Assembly: GCA_019163335.1 (NCBI GenBank)
Contig: JAFLKM010000041.1
Span: 2,273-45,608 of the forward strand
DNA length: 43,336 nucleotides
Source of the DNA: Desulfobulbaceae bacterium
GTDB lineage: Bacteria > Desulfobacterota > Desulfobulbia > Desulfobulbales > Desulfocapsaceae
Reading direction: 5' to 3'
Below the pieces are notes generated by a model that searched no databases, had not been told where the DNA came from, and was given only the letters and a program-made list of their open reading frames with translations. The translations under genes were made by a program, and so were the position numbers. Shown here one piece after another: positions 16,391 through 26,263 of the stretch (its first letter is position 1; every line of letters starts with the position of its first letter).

Positions 16391-17776
16391 ATGGCCAAAC
16401 GAATTCTTATCATAGACGATGAAGTCAGTATCCAGGAGTCGCTCTCCGGCATCCTTCAGGATGAAGGCTTTGCCCCCCTCTGTGCCTCATCGGCAGAGGC
16501 CGGCATTGAGCTGCTGGAAGAAGAGCAGGTGGATCTTGTCCTCTTGGACATCTGGATGGGAAAAAGTATGGATGGGATGGCTGCCCTGGAGGTAATCAAA
16601 GAGCGTTTTTCCGTGCCGGTAATCATGATTTCCGGGCACGGCACCATTGAAACCGCTGTCCAGGCAACCCGCAAAGGGGCCTATGACTTTATTGAAAAAC
16701 CACTTTCCTACGACAAGATTATTCTGGCCATCAATAATGGCCTGCGCTACGCTCAACTTGAACAGGAAAACCGGCTGCTCAGGGAAAACAACAAAGGCCC
16801 GGTCGCCCTCACCGGCAATTCCCCTGTAATCAAAGCCCTTCGAGCCCAGATTGAAATGGTCGCGCCTGCAGATGCCTGGGTTCTAATCCGCGGTGCCCAT
16901 GGGACTGGCAAAGAGATTGTGGCTCAATCCATTCACCAGCTATCTCAATCATGCAACCAACCAATGGTTGAGGTCAACTGCGCGGCAATCCCGGAAGAAC
17001 TCATTGAATCGGAGCTCTTTGGCCACGAAAAAGGCTCTTTCACCGGTGCCCATACGAGCAAAAGGGGGAAATTCGATCAGGCAGATGGTGGAATTCTCTT
17101 TCTTGACGAGATCGGTGACATGAGCCTCAAGACCCAGGCTAAGATCCTGCGTATCCTGCAGGAACAGAAATTTGAGCGGGTAGGCGGCAACAAGACCATC
17201 ATCGTCAATGTTAGGGTACTGGCCGCCACCAACAAAAATCTTGAAGAGGAAATCGAAAAAGGTAACTTTCGGGCCGACCTGTACTGGCGTCTCAACGTGG
17301 TTCCCATTCAGGTTCCCCTGTTATGTGACCGACTCGAAGACATCCCCTTACTGGTTCAGGACCTTGTCAAAGGCCTGGCTGCCAAGGGGATGAAACCTAA
17401 AGTATTTTCAGAAGGGGCCTACCAGGCTCTGATGACCCATTCCTGGCCGGGAAACGTCAGAGAGCTGAGGAATTTTATTGAACGGCTAATCATCATGTGC
17501 CCCGACTCGGTTATCACCGAAACAGAAGTCCATACATTCTTAAGTCCCGGCACAATTCCCGGAAAAAGCAGGGAATCTGACCACGATCAAAGTGGCCTGC
17601 TTCCCTATCTGGCGGCTGACTTCAGAGAGGCGAAAAAGAGCTTTGAACGTCATTATCTCCAGCTAAAGCTCCTTGAAAATGATGGAAATATCTCCCAAAC
17701 AGCTGAACAGATCGGCCTGGAGCGGAGTCATCTCCATAAAAAACTTAAAAGTTTGTATCTGATCAATGAAGCATAG
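16391..17776 (+). CDS. NtrX-like sigma-54-dependent response regulator
   Basis: A 461-residue activator. The receiver (1-120) has acidic residues D9 and D10, phosphoacceptor D53 (LLDIWM) and the KP pair in IEKPL. The AAA+ domain (about 138-375) has Walker A GAHGTGKE, a GSFTGA loop in place of the usual GAFTGA, and Walker B GGILFLDEIGDM. The C-terminal Fis-type helix-turn-helix reads NISQTAEQIGLERSHLHKKL. The GSFTGA loop contacts sigma-54; the Ala-to-Ser change is seen in NtrX-type proteins. It is paired with the kinase upstream and could drive RpoN promoters, including the candidates near the flagellar genes, although a dedicated flagellar activator elsewhere is equally possible. Confidence 0.94.
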   Translation: MAKRILIIDDEVSIQESLSGILQDEGFAPLCASSAEAGIELLEEEQVDLVLLDIWMGKSMDGMAALEVIKERFSVPVIMISGHGTIETAVQATRKGAYDFIEKPLSYDKIILAINNGLRYAQLEQENRLLRENNKGPVALTGNSPVIKALRAQIEMVAPADAWVLIRGAHGTGKEIVAQSIHQLSQSCNQPMVEVNCAAIPEELIESELFGHEKGSFTGAHTSKRGKFDQADGGILFLDEIGDMSLKTQAKILRILQEQKFERVGGNKTIIVNVRVLAATNKNLEEEIEKGNFRADLYWRLNVVPIQVPLLCDRLEDIPLLVQDLVKGLAAKGMKPKVFSEGAYQALMTHSWPGNVRELRNFIERLIIMCPDSVITETEVHTFLSPGTIPGKSRESDHDQSGLLPYLAADFREAKKSFERHYLQLKLLENDGNISQTAEQIGLERSHLHKKLKSLYLINEA

Positions 17777-17932
17777 GTTCATCGACATAAAAGCTGATGA
17801 ACAGAAGTCAACATTGGTTCAGGCCAGGGCTCTCTCTATTTTGTACCTTTAACCATCAACCATACCACCCTGTACCACGCTTGGCATACACCTTTCACTC
17901 TTACGAAACCTCTTCTCCAAGGAGTTCATATC

Positions 17933-18913
17933 ATGGTTTTTCCTGAATATCGCCCACGTCGGATGCGGAAAAATGAGACTTTCCGAGCCCTTATCCGCGA
18001 AACTCAACTCTCGGCCGGACAACTCATCTATCCTCTCTTTATCATGCCGGGGAAAAACAAACGGGAGGAGATCTCTTCCATGCCCGGGGTCTTTCGACTG
18101 TCTGTGGATCAACTCAAGAAAGAAGCCGAGGAATGCCTGAAACTCGGAGTTCAGAATGTTATTCTCTTTGGCCTGCCGGAGAAAAAAGATGCCGTAGGCT
18201 CCGGTGCCCATGCCAAGGATGGCGTTATTCAGCGAGCCATTAAAGAACTGAAGAGCAAGGCACCGGAGATCATGGTGACAACCGATGTCTGCCTTTGTGA
18301 ATACACTGACCATGGTCATTGCGGCTGCCTGCTCGGCAACGAAGTGGATAATGACACTACCCTTGAGATCCTGGCCAAGACAGCCCTTTCTCATGCGCAG
18401 GCGGGAGCCGACATGGTAGCGCCATCCGATATGATGGACGGAAGGGTGGCAGAAATTCGCGCTGCCCTTGATGAAAATAATTTTGAAATGATCCCCATCA
18501 TGTCCTATGCGGTCAAATATGCCTCTGCCTTTTATGGCCCATTCCGGGAGGCGGCTGACTGTGCTCCCCAATTCGGTGACCGCCGCAGTTATCAGATGGA
18601 TCCGGCCAACAGTCGCGAGGCCCTGCGCGAAGCTACTCTGGATGTCGAGGAAGGGGCGGACATTCTCATGGTCAAGCCAGCCATTGCTTACCTTGATATC
18701 ATCGCCAGGCTTAAAGATGAGTTCGACCTTCCCATAGCTGCCTACCAGGTGAGTGGAGAATATGCGATGATCAAGGCCGCCGCTGAAAAAGGGTGGATTG
18801 ACGGGGACAAGGTTATGGCCGAGACACTCCTTTCGATTAAACGGGCCGGAGCAGATATTATTCTCACTTATTTTGCCAAAGATATGGCCCGTTATCTTCG
18901 AGACAACAGATAG
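17933..18913 (+). CDS. hemB: Delta-aminolevulinic acid dehydratase (porphobilinogen synthase)
   Basis: Condenses two 5-aminolevulinate molecules to porphobilinogen, the common step for heme, siroheme and cobalamin. It has 326 residues, the usual length. The metal site of zinc-type enzymes is present as C120, C122 and C130 in the [14 protein letters not shown] segment. The Schiff-base lysines are K195 ([13 protein letters not shown]) and K248 (ILMVKPA). AAGGAG lies eight bases before the ATG. It stands alone between ntrX and a strong terminator. Tetrapyrrole supply fits the B12-dependent reductase encoded nearby. A large open frame on the opposite strand is a shadow. Confidence 0.97.
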   Translation: MVFPEYRPRRMRKNETFRALIRETQLSAGQLIYPLFIMPGKNKREEISSMPGVFRLSVDQLKKEAEECLKLGVQNVILFGLPEKKDAVGSGAHAKDGVIQRAIKELKSKAPEIMVTTDVCLCEYTDHGHCGCLLGNEVDNDTTLEILAKTALSHAQAGADMVAPSDMMDGRVAEIRAALDENNFEMIPIMSYAVKYASAFYGPFREAADCAPQFGDRRSYQMDPANSREALREATLDVEEGADILMVKPAIAYLDIIARLKDEFDLPIAAYQVSGEYAMIKAAAEKGWIDGDKVMAETLLSIKRAGADIILTYFAKDMARYLRDNR

Positions 18914-18928
18914 GCCATTATGAACAAT

Positions 18929-18970
18929 AAAAAAAAGGGAGTCACTCTTCAGAATGACTCCCTTTTTTTT
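18929..18970. terminator. Bidirectional intrinsic terminator
   Basis: AAAAAAAAGGGAGTCA pairs perfectly over 16 bp with TGACTCCCTTTTTTTT around a 10-base loop, with T runs on both strands. It lies between convergent hemB (plus) and the small hypothetical gene (minus) and can serve both. Confidence 0.92.
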
Positions 18971-18997
18971 ATCTAACAGCAGAATGTATTGATCTTA

Positions 18998-19270
18998 CTA
19001 CACTCGAATATCTATTCGTTTCTCCAAGCTCTTTTCCACCTTACCTTCACTCTTATCAGGGCCAGATTCTTGTTGTTCAGCGCTCGCTCCTGTTGGCGGT
19101 ACATTTCTTACCATTGCCATAGCCGCTGGAGATAGCGATGTAGTATCCACACCATCTTGCTGACCACTCAATAAATTCTTCTCAGAATTCGCAGCCTCTC
19201 CGCCTGCCTGCGAACGCTGCATCCGTTCTGGCCCAGTAAGTGGCACCATGCCTGTCAACTGATTAATCAT
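18998..19270 (-). CDS. Small hypothetical protein
   Basis: A 90-residue hydrophilic protein beginning MINQLTGMVPLTGPERMQR. The open frame continues 13 codons upstream, but AGGAGG seven bases before the ATG at 19270 fixes the start. It is rich in Ser, Gln, Glu and Lys, with a short VDTTSLSPAAMAMV segment and a charged tail, and looks largely disordered. There is no signal peptide, membrane segment or known motif. It is last in the minus-strand run that follows nrdJ, the SEC-C gene and the VanZ-like gene. I do not recognise the family. Confidence 0.65.
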   Translation of the reverse strand: MINQLTGMVPLTGPERMQRSQAGGEAANSEKNLLSGQQDGVDTTSLSPAAMAMVRNVPPTGASAEQQESGPDKSEGKVEKSLEKRIDIRV

Positions 19271-19323
19271 AATGAATCCTCCTGCTGAAATATGTAACCA
19301 GCCACCCATAAATCCTCAATACC

Positions 19324-19737
19324 TTATAATCCATTCAATCTTTTAGCAAGGATCAGGTACTTTTCATTTAGAATAACGCGAAACTCCCTGCTGCGCAACC
19401 AGATTGTACACATAATCAGCGCCCCGGCCAGATCTGCCAGCAGGTCAAAGACACTGACCGACCGACCAGGAATAAACGACTGATGGAACTCATCACTCAT
19501 TCCATACAAAAGACAGAAAAGAACTGTCTTCAGGGCTACATTCAGTAAACCTGCCGGGTTTGCCGATCCAAAAAACAACAAACCCGTCAAGGCCAGCAGG
19601 CCATAGGTCATCATATGGGCAATCTTGTCGATACCGGGAATCGATGGCAGGTGCAGGGTGTCGCCAGGCTGGTGGGAGAAAAAAAAGATGACCCCCATGA
19701 CTAGAAGCATGGGGATCATCCGCAGGCAGAGATACAT
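19324..19737 (-). CDS. VanZ-like family membrane protein
   Basis: A 137-residue integral membrane protein with about four hydrophobic segments. The VanZ-like hallmarks are all present: FFFSHQPGD near the first helix, IDKIAHMMTYGLLALTG in the second, and LYGMSDEFHQSFIPGRSVSV with DLLADLAGALI in the last. Named after the teicoplanin-resistance accessory protein, most members have no assigned function and may act at the cell envelope. It lies 9 bp after the SEC-C gene, so translation is probably coupled. The ATG at 19737 directly follows CAGG, so a slightly later start (MIPMLLVMG) is possible. Confidence 0.88.
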   Translation of the reverse strand: MYLCLRMIPMLLVMGVIFFFSHQPGDTLHLPSIPGIDKIAHMMTYGLLALTGLLFFGSANPAGLLNVALKTVLFCLLYGMSDEFHQSFIPGRSVSVFDLLADLAGALIMCTIWLRSREFRVILNEKYLILAKRLNGL

Positions 19738-19746
19738 CCTGTTTTA

Positions 19747-20283
19747 TCAAGTGGAAGACAGTGTCACGTCCTGCTTTGTTTCCGCGCGTACGTGAATCTG
19801 ACTCAACTGTTCCGGAGAGAATTTCTTTTTAATCCGCTTTATAGCAGCATTAATCTCTTGCGTAGGATACTCCGCCAATACCTGAACCGAACGATCCAGA
19901 TAAGCCGTAATCTCGAACTCACGATTACGAACGGCAAAGATATGCGTCCAATTAATCTCAATGGTCTCAGGACTCTGATCGATGGGAACTTCAAGGGCCA
20001 CTCCGGCCCTGGCCAATTGCACACCGTCGGAATCGGTAATCTCAAGAAGCCAGGCATCGCCGGCAACAGTTGAAAAAAGAATAAAGACACCAAGCTCCTT
20101 AATCTTCTGCAAACCGTCTTTCGCTGCCTGTTGTATCAACTCAATCTCATGGATCAAGGAAACCTTGAACGCCTGTTCCTGACTTCGAAGAACATGCCCT
20201 GCCTGCTGTTTTAATAGACAGCAATGTTTAAATTTCTTTCCGCTGCCGCATAGACATTGTTCATTTCGCCCTATTCTTCCCAT
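19747..20283 (-). CDS. SEC-C motif protein
   Basis: A 178-residue protein with a SEC-C zinc motif at the very N terminus: C10-x-C12-GSGKKFK-H20-C21-C22. In SecA and other proteins this knuckle binds zinc and can mediate binding to SecB or ribosomes. The remaining about 150 residues form a predicted alpha/beta region I cannot assign (DAWLLEITDSDGVQLARAG, then TQEINAAIKRIKKKF). AAGGAG lies before the ATG. It starts 36 bp after nrdJ stops in transcription order and probably shares its transcript. Confidence 0.8.
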   Translation of the reverse strand: MGRIGRNEQCLCGSGKKFKHCCLLKQQAGHVLRSQEQAFKVSLIHEIELIQQAAKDGLQKIKELGVFILFSTVAGDAWLLEITDSDGVQLARAGVALEVPIDQSPETIEINWTHIFAVRNREFEITAYLDRSVQVLAEYPTQEINAAIKRIKKKFSPEQLSQIHVRAETKQDVTLSST

Positions 20284-20318
20284 GGCCGCTCCTTCTATCT
20301 TTTAACTTTAATCAATTC

Positions 20319-22502
20319 TTATGAACATTTACTGTATCCGCACTGATGACAAGTCTCACACCCTTCTTCAAAAATCAACTGCCCGGAGCACTCCGGACAA
20401 GCGCTGGCAAAACCATGTTGAGTGCCGGCCATGAATGATTTGAACAACTTGCTTAACTGTGCCGGAAGATCTAACATATGGCCGCTTGAGCGGTCAAGCT
20501 GTTTGATGATCTCACTGGCTGGGATATTAAAACGCAGGGCAAGGGAGACCAGGCGGCACGTCGTTGTCCACATGGTAGACTTGTCCTTGAGGTCCACCCG
20601 GTTATCAAAGGGAAACTTGGCAAAAACCTCCATGGGTTTCTCATTCTCATCGAAACAGACGATAATATAAACGGATTTCTGATCCTGATCTTTCAGACGA
20701 TAACGTTTGGCATTCAAGGTATCAGGGAGATTCTTTTTGACCATACCCTCGGTTGAGACCAATGCCGTCTGGTCGGCGGCTGACGTCTCCATGGTATTGA
20801 GAACTTGTGAATCACGGGAGCCGTCACGATATACCGTCAACCCCTTGCATCCCAACTGATAGCCAAGGATATAGGACAATTTTACCTCTTCACGGGTGGC
20901 ACTGTTGGGCATGTTGATGGTTTTAGAGATGGAAGAATCCACCCCGCTCAGCTGCAGAATCCCCTGCATACGAATATGATCCTCTGGCTTGATGTCCTGC
21001 GCTGTACGAAAAATTTCCTGCCACTGCCTTGGAATTTCTTCGTGCCCGATCACTGTGCCGGTATCAGCCACCTTGCCCATCAACTCTTCCGAGTAAAAGC
21101 CTTCACGTCTGGCAATCTTTTCGAAATACTTGTTGACCATAATCAACCTGTCACCATCCATGACATGTTTGACCATGACGATGGAGAAATACGGTTCACA
21201 GCCCGAGGCACAGTCAGCAATCATGGAGACTGTGCCTGTCGGCTGAATGGAGGTCAAGGCTGCATTCCGACGGGCACCATAGTGATTAAGTGCGGGATCG
21301 TAGGCGGGAAAGGCCCCTTTTTCTTTGGCGAGCTGCATGGAACACTCTTCTGCCGCGTCCCGGATAAACTGCATCACCTGGGCCGCCAGAGCCCGGCCTT
21401 CTTCACTGCCATAAGGAATAGCCAACTGAATGAGCAGGTCATGCAACCCCATGATCCCCAGACCGATTTTACGGGTCTTCAAGGTCATCTCTTCAATCTC
21501 AGGGATGGGAAAGCGATTGCAGTCAATCACATTATCAAGAAATGTCGTTGCCGTCCTGGTCACCTCTTTGAGTCGGGCATAATCAACCTCACCACTCCCG
21601 TTTTTCCCGATAACAAAATTAGCCAGATTGATTGATCCCAGGTTGCAACTCTCATAGGGAAGCAGCCATTGCTCTCCGCACGGGTTGGTGGCCTCAAAAT
21701 CCCCTAATTGCGGGGTCATATTGGCACGATTGGCGGCATCAATAAACAATACCCCAGGTTCTCCGTTATGCCAGGCCAAGTCAACGATTTTTTCATAGAC
21801 ACTGCGCGCATCAAGACTGGCCACAACAACACCAGTGGCAGGTTCAATCAGATTGAACTCATCCCCCTGTTCCACTGCGACCATAAAAGCATCGGTGATG
21901 GCAACGCTGAAGTTAAAATTATTAAATTTTTCCTGATCTTCTTTCGCGCTGATAAACTCCATGATGTCAGGGTGATCAATACGCAGCACCCCCATATTGG
22001 CACCCCGCCGTTTGCCACCCTGTTTAATGGTTTCAGTGGCAGCATCAAAGACAGCGGCAAAGGAAAGCGGCCCGGAGGCAACTCCTTGAGTTGATCGAAC
22101 AGCCGCATTCTTGGACCGCAAACGGGAAAATGAATACCCCGTTCCCCCTCCTGTCTTGTGAACCAGCGCCCCATTGCGAATTGCGGTGAAAATGCCATCC
22201 ATGGAGTCAGGTATCGGTAGGACAAAACAGGCGGACAACTGACCGAGATCCGTTCCTGCATTCATCAGACACGGCGAATTCGGGAGAAAATCAAGATGAT
22301 AAACCATCCGAAAAAACTCCTCCCGCAGTTCGTCTCCATGGGTACCTTTCCCATCCCCAAATGCTACTGCATCCGCCACTCGACGACAAAGGGTTTCCCA
22401 TGTTTCTCGCGGCTTGCCATTGTCATCTTTCAGATAATAACGTCGAGCAAGAACAGTCTCGGCAGTGGCGGTCAATTCCTCCTGGGTATGGTCATGGGTC
22501 AT
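20319..22502 (-). CDS. nrdJ: Adenosylcobalamin-dependent (class II) ribonucleotide reductase
   Basis: Makes deoxyribonucleotides by a B12-generated radical, with or without oxygen. It has 727 residues from the chosen start. The N-terminal substrate domain has NSPCLMNAG (C78), LSACFVLP (C92) and [34 protein letters not shown] carries the radical-site region. The C-terminal part has a TSCPD-type domain ([17 protein letters not shown]) and a final cysteine cluster ([15 protein letters not shown]) that probably combines a zinc ribbon and redox thiols. The open frame has an earlier ATG at 22526, but AGAGG six bases before 22502 favours the later start. I found no cobalamin riboswitch or clear NrdR box upstream. 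Confidence 0.95.
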   Translation of the reverse strand: MTHDHTQEELTATAETVLARRYYLKDDNGKPRETWETLCRRVADAVAFGDGKGTHGDELREEFFRMVYHLDFLPNSPCLMNAGTDLGQLSACFVLPIPDSMDGIFTAIRNGALVHKTGGGTGYSFSRLRSKNAAVRSTQGVASGPLSFAAVFDAATETIKQGGKRRGANMGVLRIDHPDIMEFISAKEDQEKFNNFNFSVAITDAFMVAVEQGDEFNLIEPATGVVVASLDARSVYEKIVDLAWHNGEPGVLFIDAANRANMTPQLGDFEATNPCGEQWLLPYESCNLGSINLANFVIGKNGSGEVDYARLKEVTRTATTFLDNVIDCNRFPIPEIEEMTLKTRKIGLGIMGLHDLLIQLAIPYGSEEGRALAAQVMQFIRDAAEECSMQLAKEKGAFPAYDPALNHYGARRNAALTSIQPTGTVSMIADCASGCEPYFSIVMVKHVMDGDRLIMVNKYFEKIARREGFYSEELMGKVADTGTVIGHEEIPRQWQEIFRTAQDIKPEDHIRMQGILQLSGVDSSISKTINMPNSATREEVKLSYILGYQLGCKGLTVYRDGSRDSQVLNTMETSAADQTALVSTEGMVKKNLPDTLNAKRYRLKDQDQKSVYIIVCFDENEKPMEVFAKFPFDNRVDLKDKSTMWTTTCRLVSLALRFNIPASEIIKQLDRSSGHMLDLPAQLSKLFKSFMAGTQHGFASACPECSGQLIFEEGCETCHQCGYSKCS

Positions 22503-23155
22503 GGCAAGCCTCTTCTCTTTTTTCATCGGTTACTGCAATCCACTTTATCCCAAGGGAGCCTCCCTGAGGACGAAGAACCATGCAAAATAAGGGTTATCAA
22601 AACAGCTGAACGCAAAGTCTTATACACCACCCTTGGAACATTACTCAAGGAGAATCTACAACCTGTTGTGCAAGAAGCAAATACAAACGCAACAACTCCT
22701 TAAATCTTCGAGACAAAACAGAGCAAGAAAAAATAAAAAATCGACCAATGTTTATACGATTAAAACTCCCTTTCCGTCATAACAAAACTCAACCATCCGC
22801 CATAAACCTTCTTTGTCAATCAACTATGGCGCCCATCGGAACGAGGACCATGGAAAATGGTCAACTCTCTATAAAAAATTGCCATGAGCTTCCATCAAAG
22901 AAAAAGAGGAGTCTCCTGATTTTTTCTTAAAAGCAACAAAACATACTGCAGTGCCGGATTCAAGGAAACCTCTGAAGGATGTCGAAAACAGATGAACGAC
23001 TGTCGAGCAGGCAACAAGGAGAAGTGTACATTGATAAAGGGGAAGAAATCACTGGAAGACCTTCACAAAGTCCCTAAAACTCCGAGGCCTGGATTCAAGA
23101 GGGAATAAAAGGAAAACCAAAAAGAAAGAAGCAGAGGGATGAGAAAAGAGAGGGA
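22503..23155. other. Long gap between nrdJ and the CheC-like gene
   Basis: This stretch of 653 bp holds the nrdJ promoter on the minus strand and the 3' flank of the CheC-like gene. Short open frames exist on the plus strand (for example 22748-22930) but have no good start signals or recognisable products. I see no terminator, tRNA, riboswitch or repeat copy. The stretch 22970-23150 is purine-rich on the plus strand. Confidence 0.5.
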
Positions 23156-24961
23156 CTATGCAGCAAGCCTGATGGGAACAGCTTCAATCTTGTCAGCGAT
23201 ATCATCACTGGTGGCGGGCGTCAGGAGGATATCTTTGATACCATATTTCACAGCGGTTATCACCTTGCTACGAGTCCATCCCGGACCGGCAGCAATGAGC
23301 GGCAAGGAACAAGCGGAGCTTATCTTGATTGCCACTGCAAAGGCTTTTTCATTCACATCACTCATTACAAGAAAGACAGCCTTTACCTCACCGGGAAGGT
23401 AATCAACCACATTTTCCTTATAAGACAGAACCTTCACGTTGAGATGACGATGTTGAAGAAATTCGACAATCTTCACAGTCTCCATGGCATCATCACTCAC
23501 CACCAGTATATCAATGGACTGCGAAGCAGAACTGTCAAGCTGAGCCACAGAAGGCGCAGCTTTTTTCACCGACTCTTGCTGGACAGGCGCCTGCTCCTCC
23601 TGTTGCAACAGCCCTTCAAGCTGTAACAAGGCTGCTGGAAAAAGGGTTTGCACCTTCCCCATGGCCTTCCCGCCGATAGTCAGCGAGCTGCTGCTCAAAT
23701 AATACAACTGATTGGGGCAAGGCTCATCAGAGTCAATATCTACTTTCAACGGTAAGATCTTTTCAATGCCAGTCTTCACAAAACGAATTTTTTGGATATA
23801 TTGCTCTTCAAAAAGTGTGCTGTAAACCCCGGACATAATATTGGCTATTTCACCAAAGGCATCTTCAGTATCTTCACCAAACTCTTCGTCTAAGACGACT
23901 TTCTCAAGCTCTGCAGGTGGCAGCATAATCAGGGTGCCACCAATATAAATGGCATCTTTTAAGCCGACAAAAAGATAACTCTTGCCATCAAGTTCACCCA
24001 CCACATCCATATAGGCAAGGACCTGCTTTCCAGCAGCCTCTTCCATAAAGTAATCTTCTTTTGTTACAAGGCGACATTCCATATCAGTGAGAGCGACTTC
24101 CACACCCAGCAGGGCGCCCATTTCTTCTCCCATTTTCAGACGACAGGACTCCAGCAGGGCATCCACACGTTTATTGTGCTTCTTCGTATCAAAGTCAGGA
24201 ACAGATGCTTGCTTGACCTGTGGTTCCGGGACAGCAGCAGATTCTACTCTCCCGCCCTCCTCCCTCTTGGCAGTGATGGTACTTGGCGGCTTTAAGTCCT
24301 CCTCTTTAGTCTCAACTCTTTTGGCAGAAACAGTACTCACCGGTTTTGGCGGTGCAACCACAGGGGCAGCCTCAACTGCAGGTTCATCAGATTCAAGGCC
24401 AAAGGTTGCTGCCGGCAGAAGCATAACAAGATTTCCCATCTGCCGGTCATTGAGGGTCATCACTGATAAAACTTGATAATACAGCTGATCTGGCACTGGT
24501 TCGTCAGAATCAATAGTCACCTTCACAGGAATAATGACTTCCTGAGTCTTTCTGACAAAACGACAGCTGTCAGGGTACATCTCCTCGAACACCTTGGTAT
24601 AGGAACCGGCTATAATATTGGCGATTTCACCATAAGAATCCTCTGTATCTTCATCATATTTGCCGGAACTGACCACCTCGTCAAGGGAAGCCTCCGGCAG
24701 CATGATCAAGGTGCCGCCAAGACGAATGGCATCTTTTACTTCAAGCAGAAGGCAGCCCTGTCCCTGAATGTCGCCAGTGATATCGAGCTTGGCCGCAACC
24801 TGTTTTCCCGACAGTTGGTCAAAGGCATCTTCTTTGGAGATAAACTGCCGCTGAAAATCTGAAAGAATGAACGTCGCGCCAATAAGGCCACTGACCTCAT
24901 CCTGAATCCTCGTTCGCACAGATTCAAGAATCTTATCAATTCGTTGTTGCGCTTTTTTCAT
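23156..24961 (-). CDS. Double CheC/CheX-like domain protein with degenerate receiver
   Basis: A 601-residue protein. The first CheC/CheX-like domain (about 1-190) has the phosphatase motif as S109-x2-E112-x2-N115 (DSYGEIANIIAG). A Pro/Ala/Lys linker (about 190-260) contains the repeated pieces STVSAKR and STITAKR. The second domain (about 260-450) repeats the first, with E371 and N374 (EIANIMSG). Both share GKQV, KDAI and GGTLIMLP. A C-terminal receiver-like domain (about 483-593) keeps D490/D491 but has T581 where the conserved lysine should be (LLTPA) and a poor acceptor region (VMSD), so it is probably a pseudoreceiver. It likely dephosphorylates CheY-type regulators. The ATG at 24961 is chosen because the frame upstream (TTG at 25009) looks non-native; its ribosome binding site is weak. 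Confidence 0.82.
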   Translation of the reverse strand: MKKAQQRIDKILESVRTRIQDEVSGLIGATFILSDFQRQFISKEDAFDQLSGKQVAAKLDITGDIQGQGCLLLEVKDAIRLGGTLIMLPEASLDEVVSSGKYDEDTEDSYGEIANIIAGSYTKVFEEMYPDSCRFVRKTQEVIIPVKVTIDSDEPVPDQLYYQVLSVMTLNDRQMGNLVMLLPAATFGLESDEPAVEAAPVVAPPKPVSTVSAKRVETKEEDLKPPSTITAKREEGGRVESAAVPEPQVKQASVPDFDTKKHNKRVDALLESCRLKMGEEMGALLGVEVALTDMECRLVTKEDYFMEEAAGKQVLAYMDVVGELDGKSYLFVGLKDAIYIGGTLIMLPPAELEKVVLDEEFGEDTEDAFGEIANIMSGVYSTLFEEQYIQKIRFVKTGIEKILPLKVDIDSDEPCPNQLYYLSSSSLTIGGKAMGKVQTLFPAALLQLEGLLQQEEQAPVQQESVKKAAPSVAQLDSSASQSIDILVVSDDAMETVKIVEFLQHRHLNVKVLSYKENVVDYLPGEVKAVFLVMSDVNEKAFAVAIKISSACSLPLIAAGPGWTRSKVITAVKYGIKDILLTPATSDDIADKIEAVPIRLAA

Positions 24962-25175
24962 ACCATGCCGGGACTCAATAAAGAAGAAAGGACAAAAGAT
25001 GGCTGCCAATACGCTGCTTCACCTCTCGTATCGACCAAAAAAAATTATTATTTACAACAACTGCGCAACATACCCGAAATTGCCAGCCCGGTGAAAAAGA
25101 AACCAGTAGGATCCCAAAGAGTTATCTGGCAACACAAACGTACTTGAGTAACAGGGACGGGGACATCGTGCGATT

Positions 25176-25637
25176 TCAGCCATTCACTATATACTTGAGT
25201 TCCACAAGAAACTGGCCGCTCTCCATACCAAAGGGAACCGCAACCCTTCTTGCCGCCAGCATCCCGCCAACTCGATACGATTCGCCCACGACTGATGTGG
25301 GAATAGCAAGCTCAACCTTCACTCCATACCCGGCAAAAGAAATCTTCAGATTGCCAGCAATCATATTGGCAATTTCACCAATGGCATCCTTCACATCTTC
25401 ATTCAATGTATCAACATCCATGCCAAGAAAACCACTGGTAATGGCCATGGCCACTGCCGCCGGGCAATGCACAGCGAGCATTCCCCGAATATCGCCGCCG
25501 AGACCAAGCATCGAGGTAATATTGGATGTGATCTCAGCCCCTGCTCCCTCCAGCGGTTCTCCGACCACAAGATCAATCATCAGCATGGTGGAAAAAACAT
25601 CCGTGGCAGCACTTACGATATCTTGCCCTATATCCAT
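25176..25637 (-). CDS. CheX-like chemotaxis phosphatase (first paralogue)
   Basis: A 153-residue single-domain protein. It opens MDIGQDIVSAATDVFSTMLM, has GMLAVHCPAAVAMAITSGFL in the middle and the CheX active-site helix with E88 and N91 (DAIGEIANMIAGN). In CheX this E-x2-N pair positions water for removing phosphate from CheY. It is close in length and pattern to the neighbour upstream, so the two arose by duplication. No CheD gene is nearby. AAGGA lies upstream of the ATG. It acts in the cytoplasm, presumably on the CheY encoded two genes upstream. Confidence 0.88.
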   Translation of the reverse strand: MDIGQDIVSAATDVFSTMLMIDLVVGEPLEGAGAEITSNITSMLGLGGDIRGMLAVHCPAAVAMAITSGFLGMDVDTLNEDVKDAIGEIANMIAGNLKISFAGYGVKVELAIPTSVVGESYRVGGMLAARRVAVPFGMESGQFLVELKYIVNG

Positions 25638-25691
25638 TTTGCTATCTATCCTTGCGTATTAAATATCTAACCTTGATTTTAAGAAAAAGTA

Positions 25692-26147
25692 TTATTTTTC
25701 AAGCTGTAACTCAATTAAAAACTCACCGTTCTCGGTTTTGAAAGGCAGGATAGTCATATCAACATCGGTTGCAGCCTGAAACCCATACTCATGACCGGCA
25801 ATAGTAGACGGCAGAGAAAGCTCAATGTCTCTGCCGTTCTGGGACAGAATCGTTTTAACATTGCCACCAAGCATATTGGCTAGTTCACCGACGGCATCAC
25901 GAACATCGTCGTTAATTGCATCTACGTCCATCCCCAGAAAACTGCTGGTAATAGCCATGGCAACAGCATTTGGTATATGAATTGCGAGAACTCCTTTATG
26001 AGTTCCCGCAAGACCGATCATGCCCGTAATCGTATCATGCAGGGTTCCACTTTCTTGTAATGGAGGTCCGGCAACAGAAACTTCCATCATCACCATGGTT
26101 GAGAAAATTTCCATGGTTGACTCAATAATTTTTTCAGAGATATCCAT
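25692..26147 (-). CDS. CheX-like chemotaxis phosphatase (second paralogue)
   Basis: A 151-residue homologue of the next gene with the same layout: MDISEKIIESTMEIFSTMVM, GVLAIHIPNAVAMAITSSFL and the catalytic helix with E88 and N91 (DAVGELANMLGGN). It lies 54 bp from its paralogue and 116 bp after the CheY gene, all on the minus strand. AAAGGTG is five bases before the ATG. Having two such paralogues next to each other suggests distinct partners or heterodimerisation. The catalytic residues are intact in both. Confidence 0.88.
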   Translation of the reverse strand: MDISEKIIESTMEIFSTMVMMEVSVAGPPLQESGTLHDTITGMIGLAGTHKGVLAIHIPNAVAMAITSSFLGMDVDAINDDVRDAVGELANMLGGNVKTILSQNGRDIELSLPSTIAGHEYGFQAATDVDMTILPFKTENGEFLIELQLEK

Positions 26148-26263
26148 AAAGCACCTTTTTTTATCCGAAAGTCGTCAGCAGTTCAGAATATGCCATGCTG
26201 AACACCTTAAGAATACTAATTATTGTTTTAACCAACGCAATCGCACGCGGCTGCCATCCTGGA

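Noticed and set aside
17777-17802. Hairpin GTTCATC/GATGAAC after the NtrX-like gene
   Set aside because: Seven pairs, AT-rich, with no following T run; not enough for a terminator call.
17849-18571. Open frame of 240 codons on the minus strand
   Set aside because: It is antisense to hemB, whose metal and Schiff-base residues are all present; the frame is a coding shadow.
20976-21635. Open frame of 219 codons on the plus strand
   Set aside because: It is antisense to nrdJ and carries no recognisable motif or start signal.
22503-22800. Cobalamin riboswitch or NrdR box upstream of the B12-dependent reductase
   Set aside because: I looked on the minus strand for the B12-box and NrdR-box patterns and saw no convincing match; a covariance search could still find a weak one.
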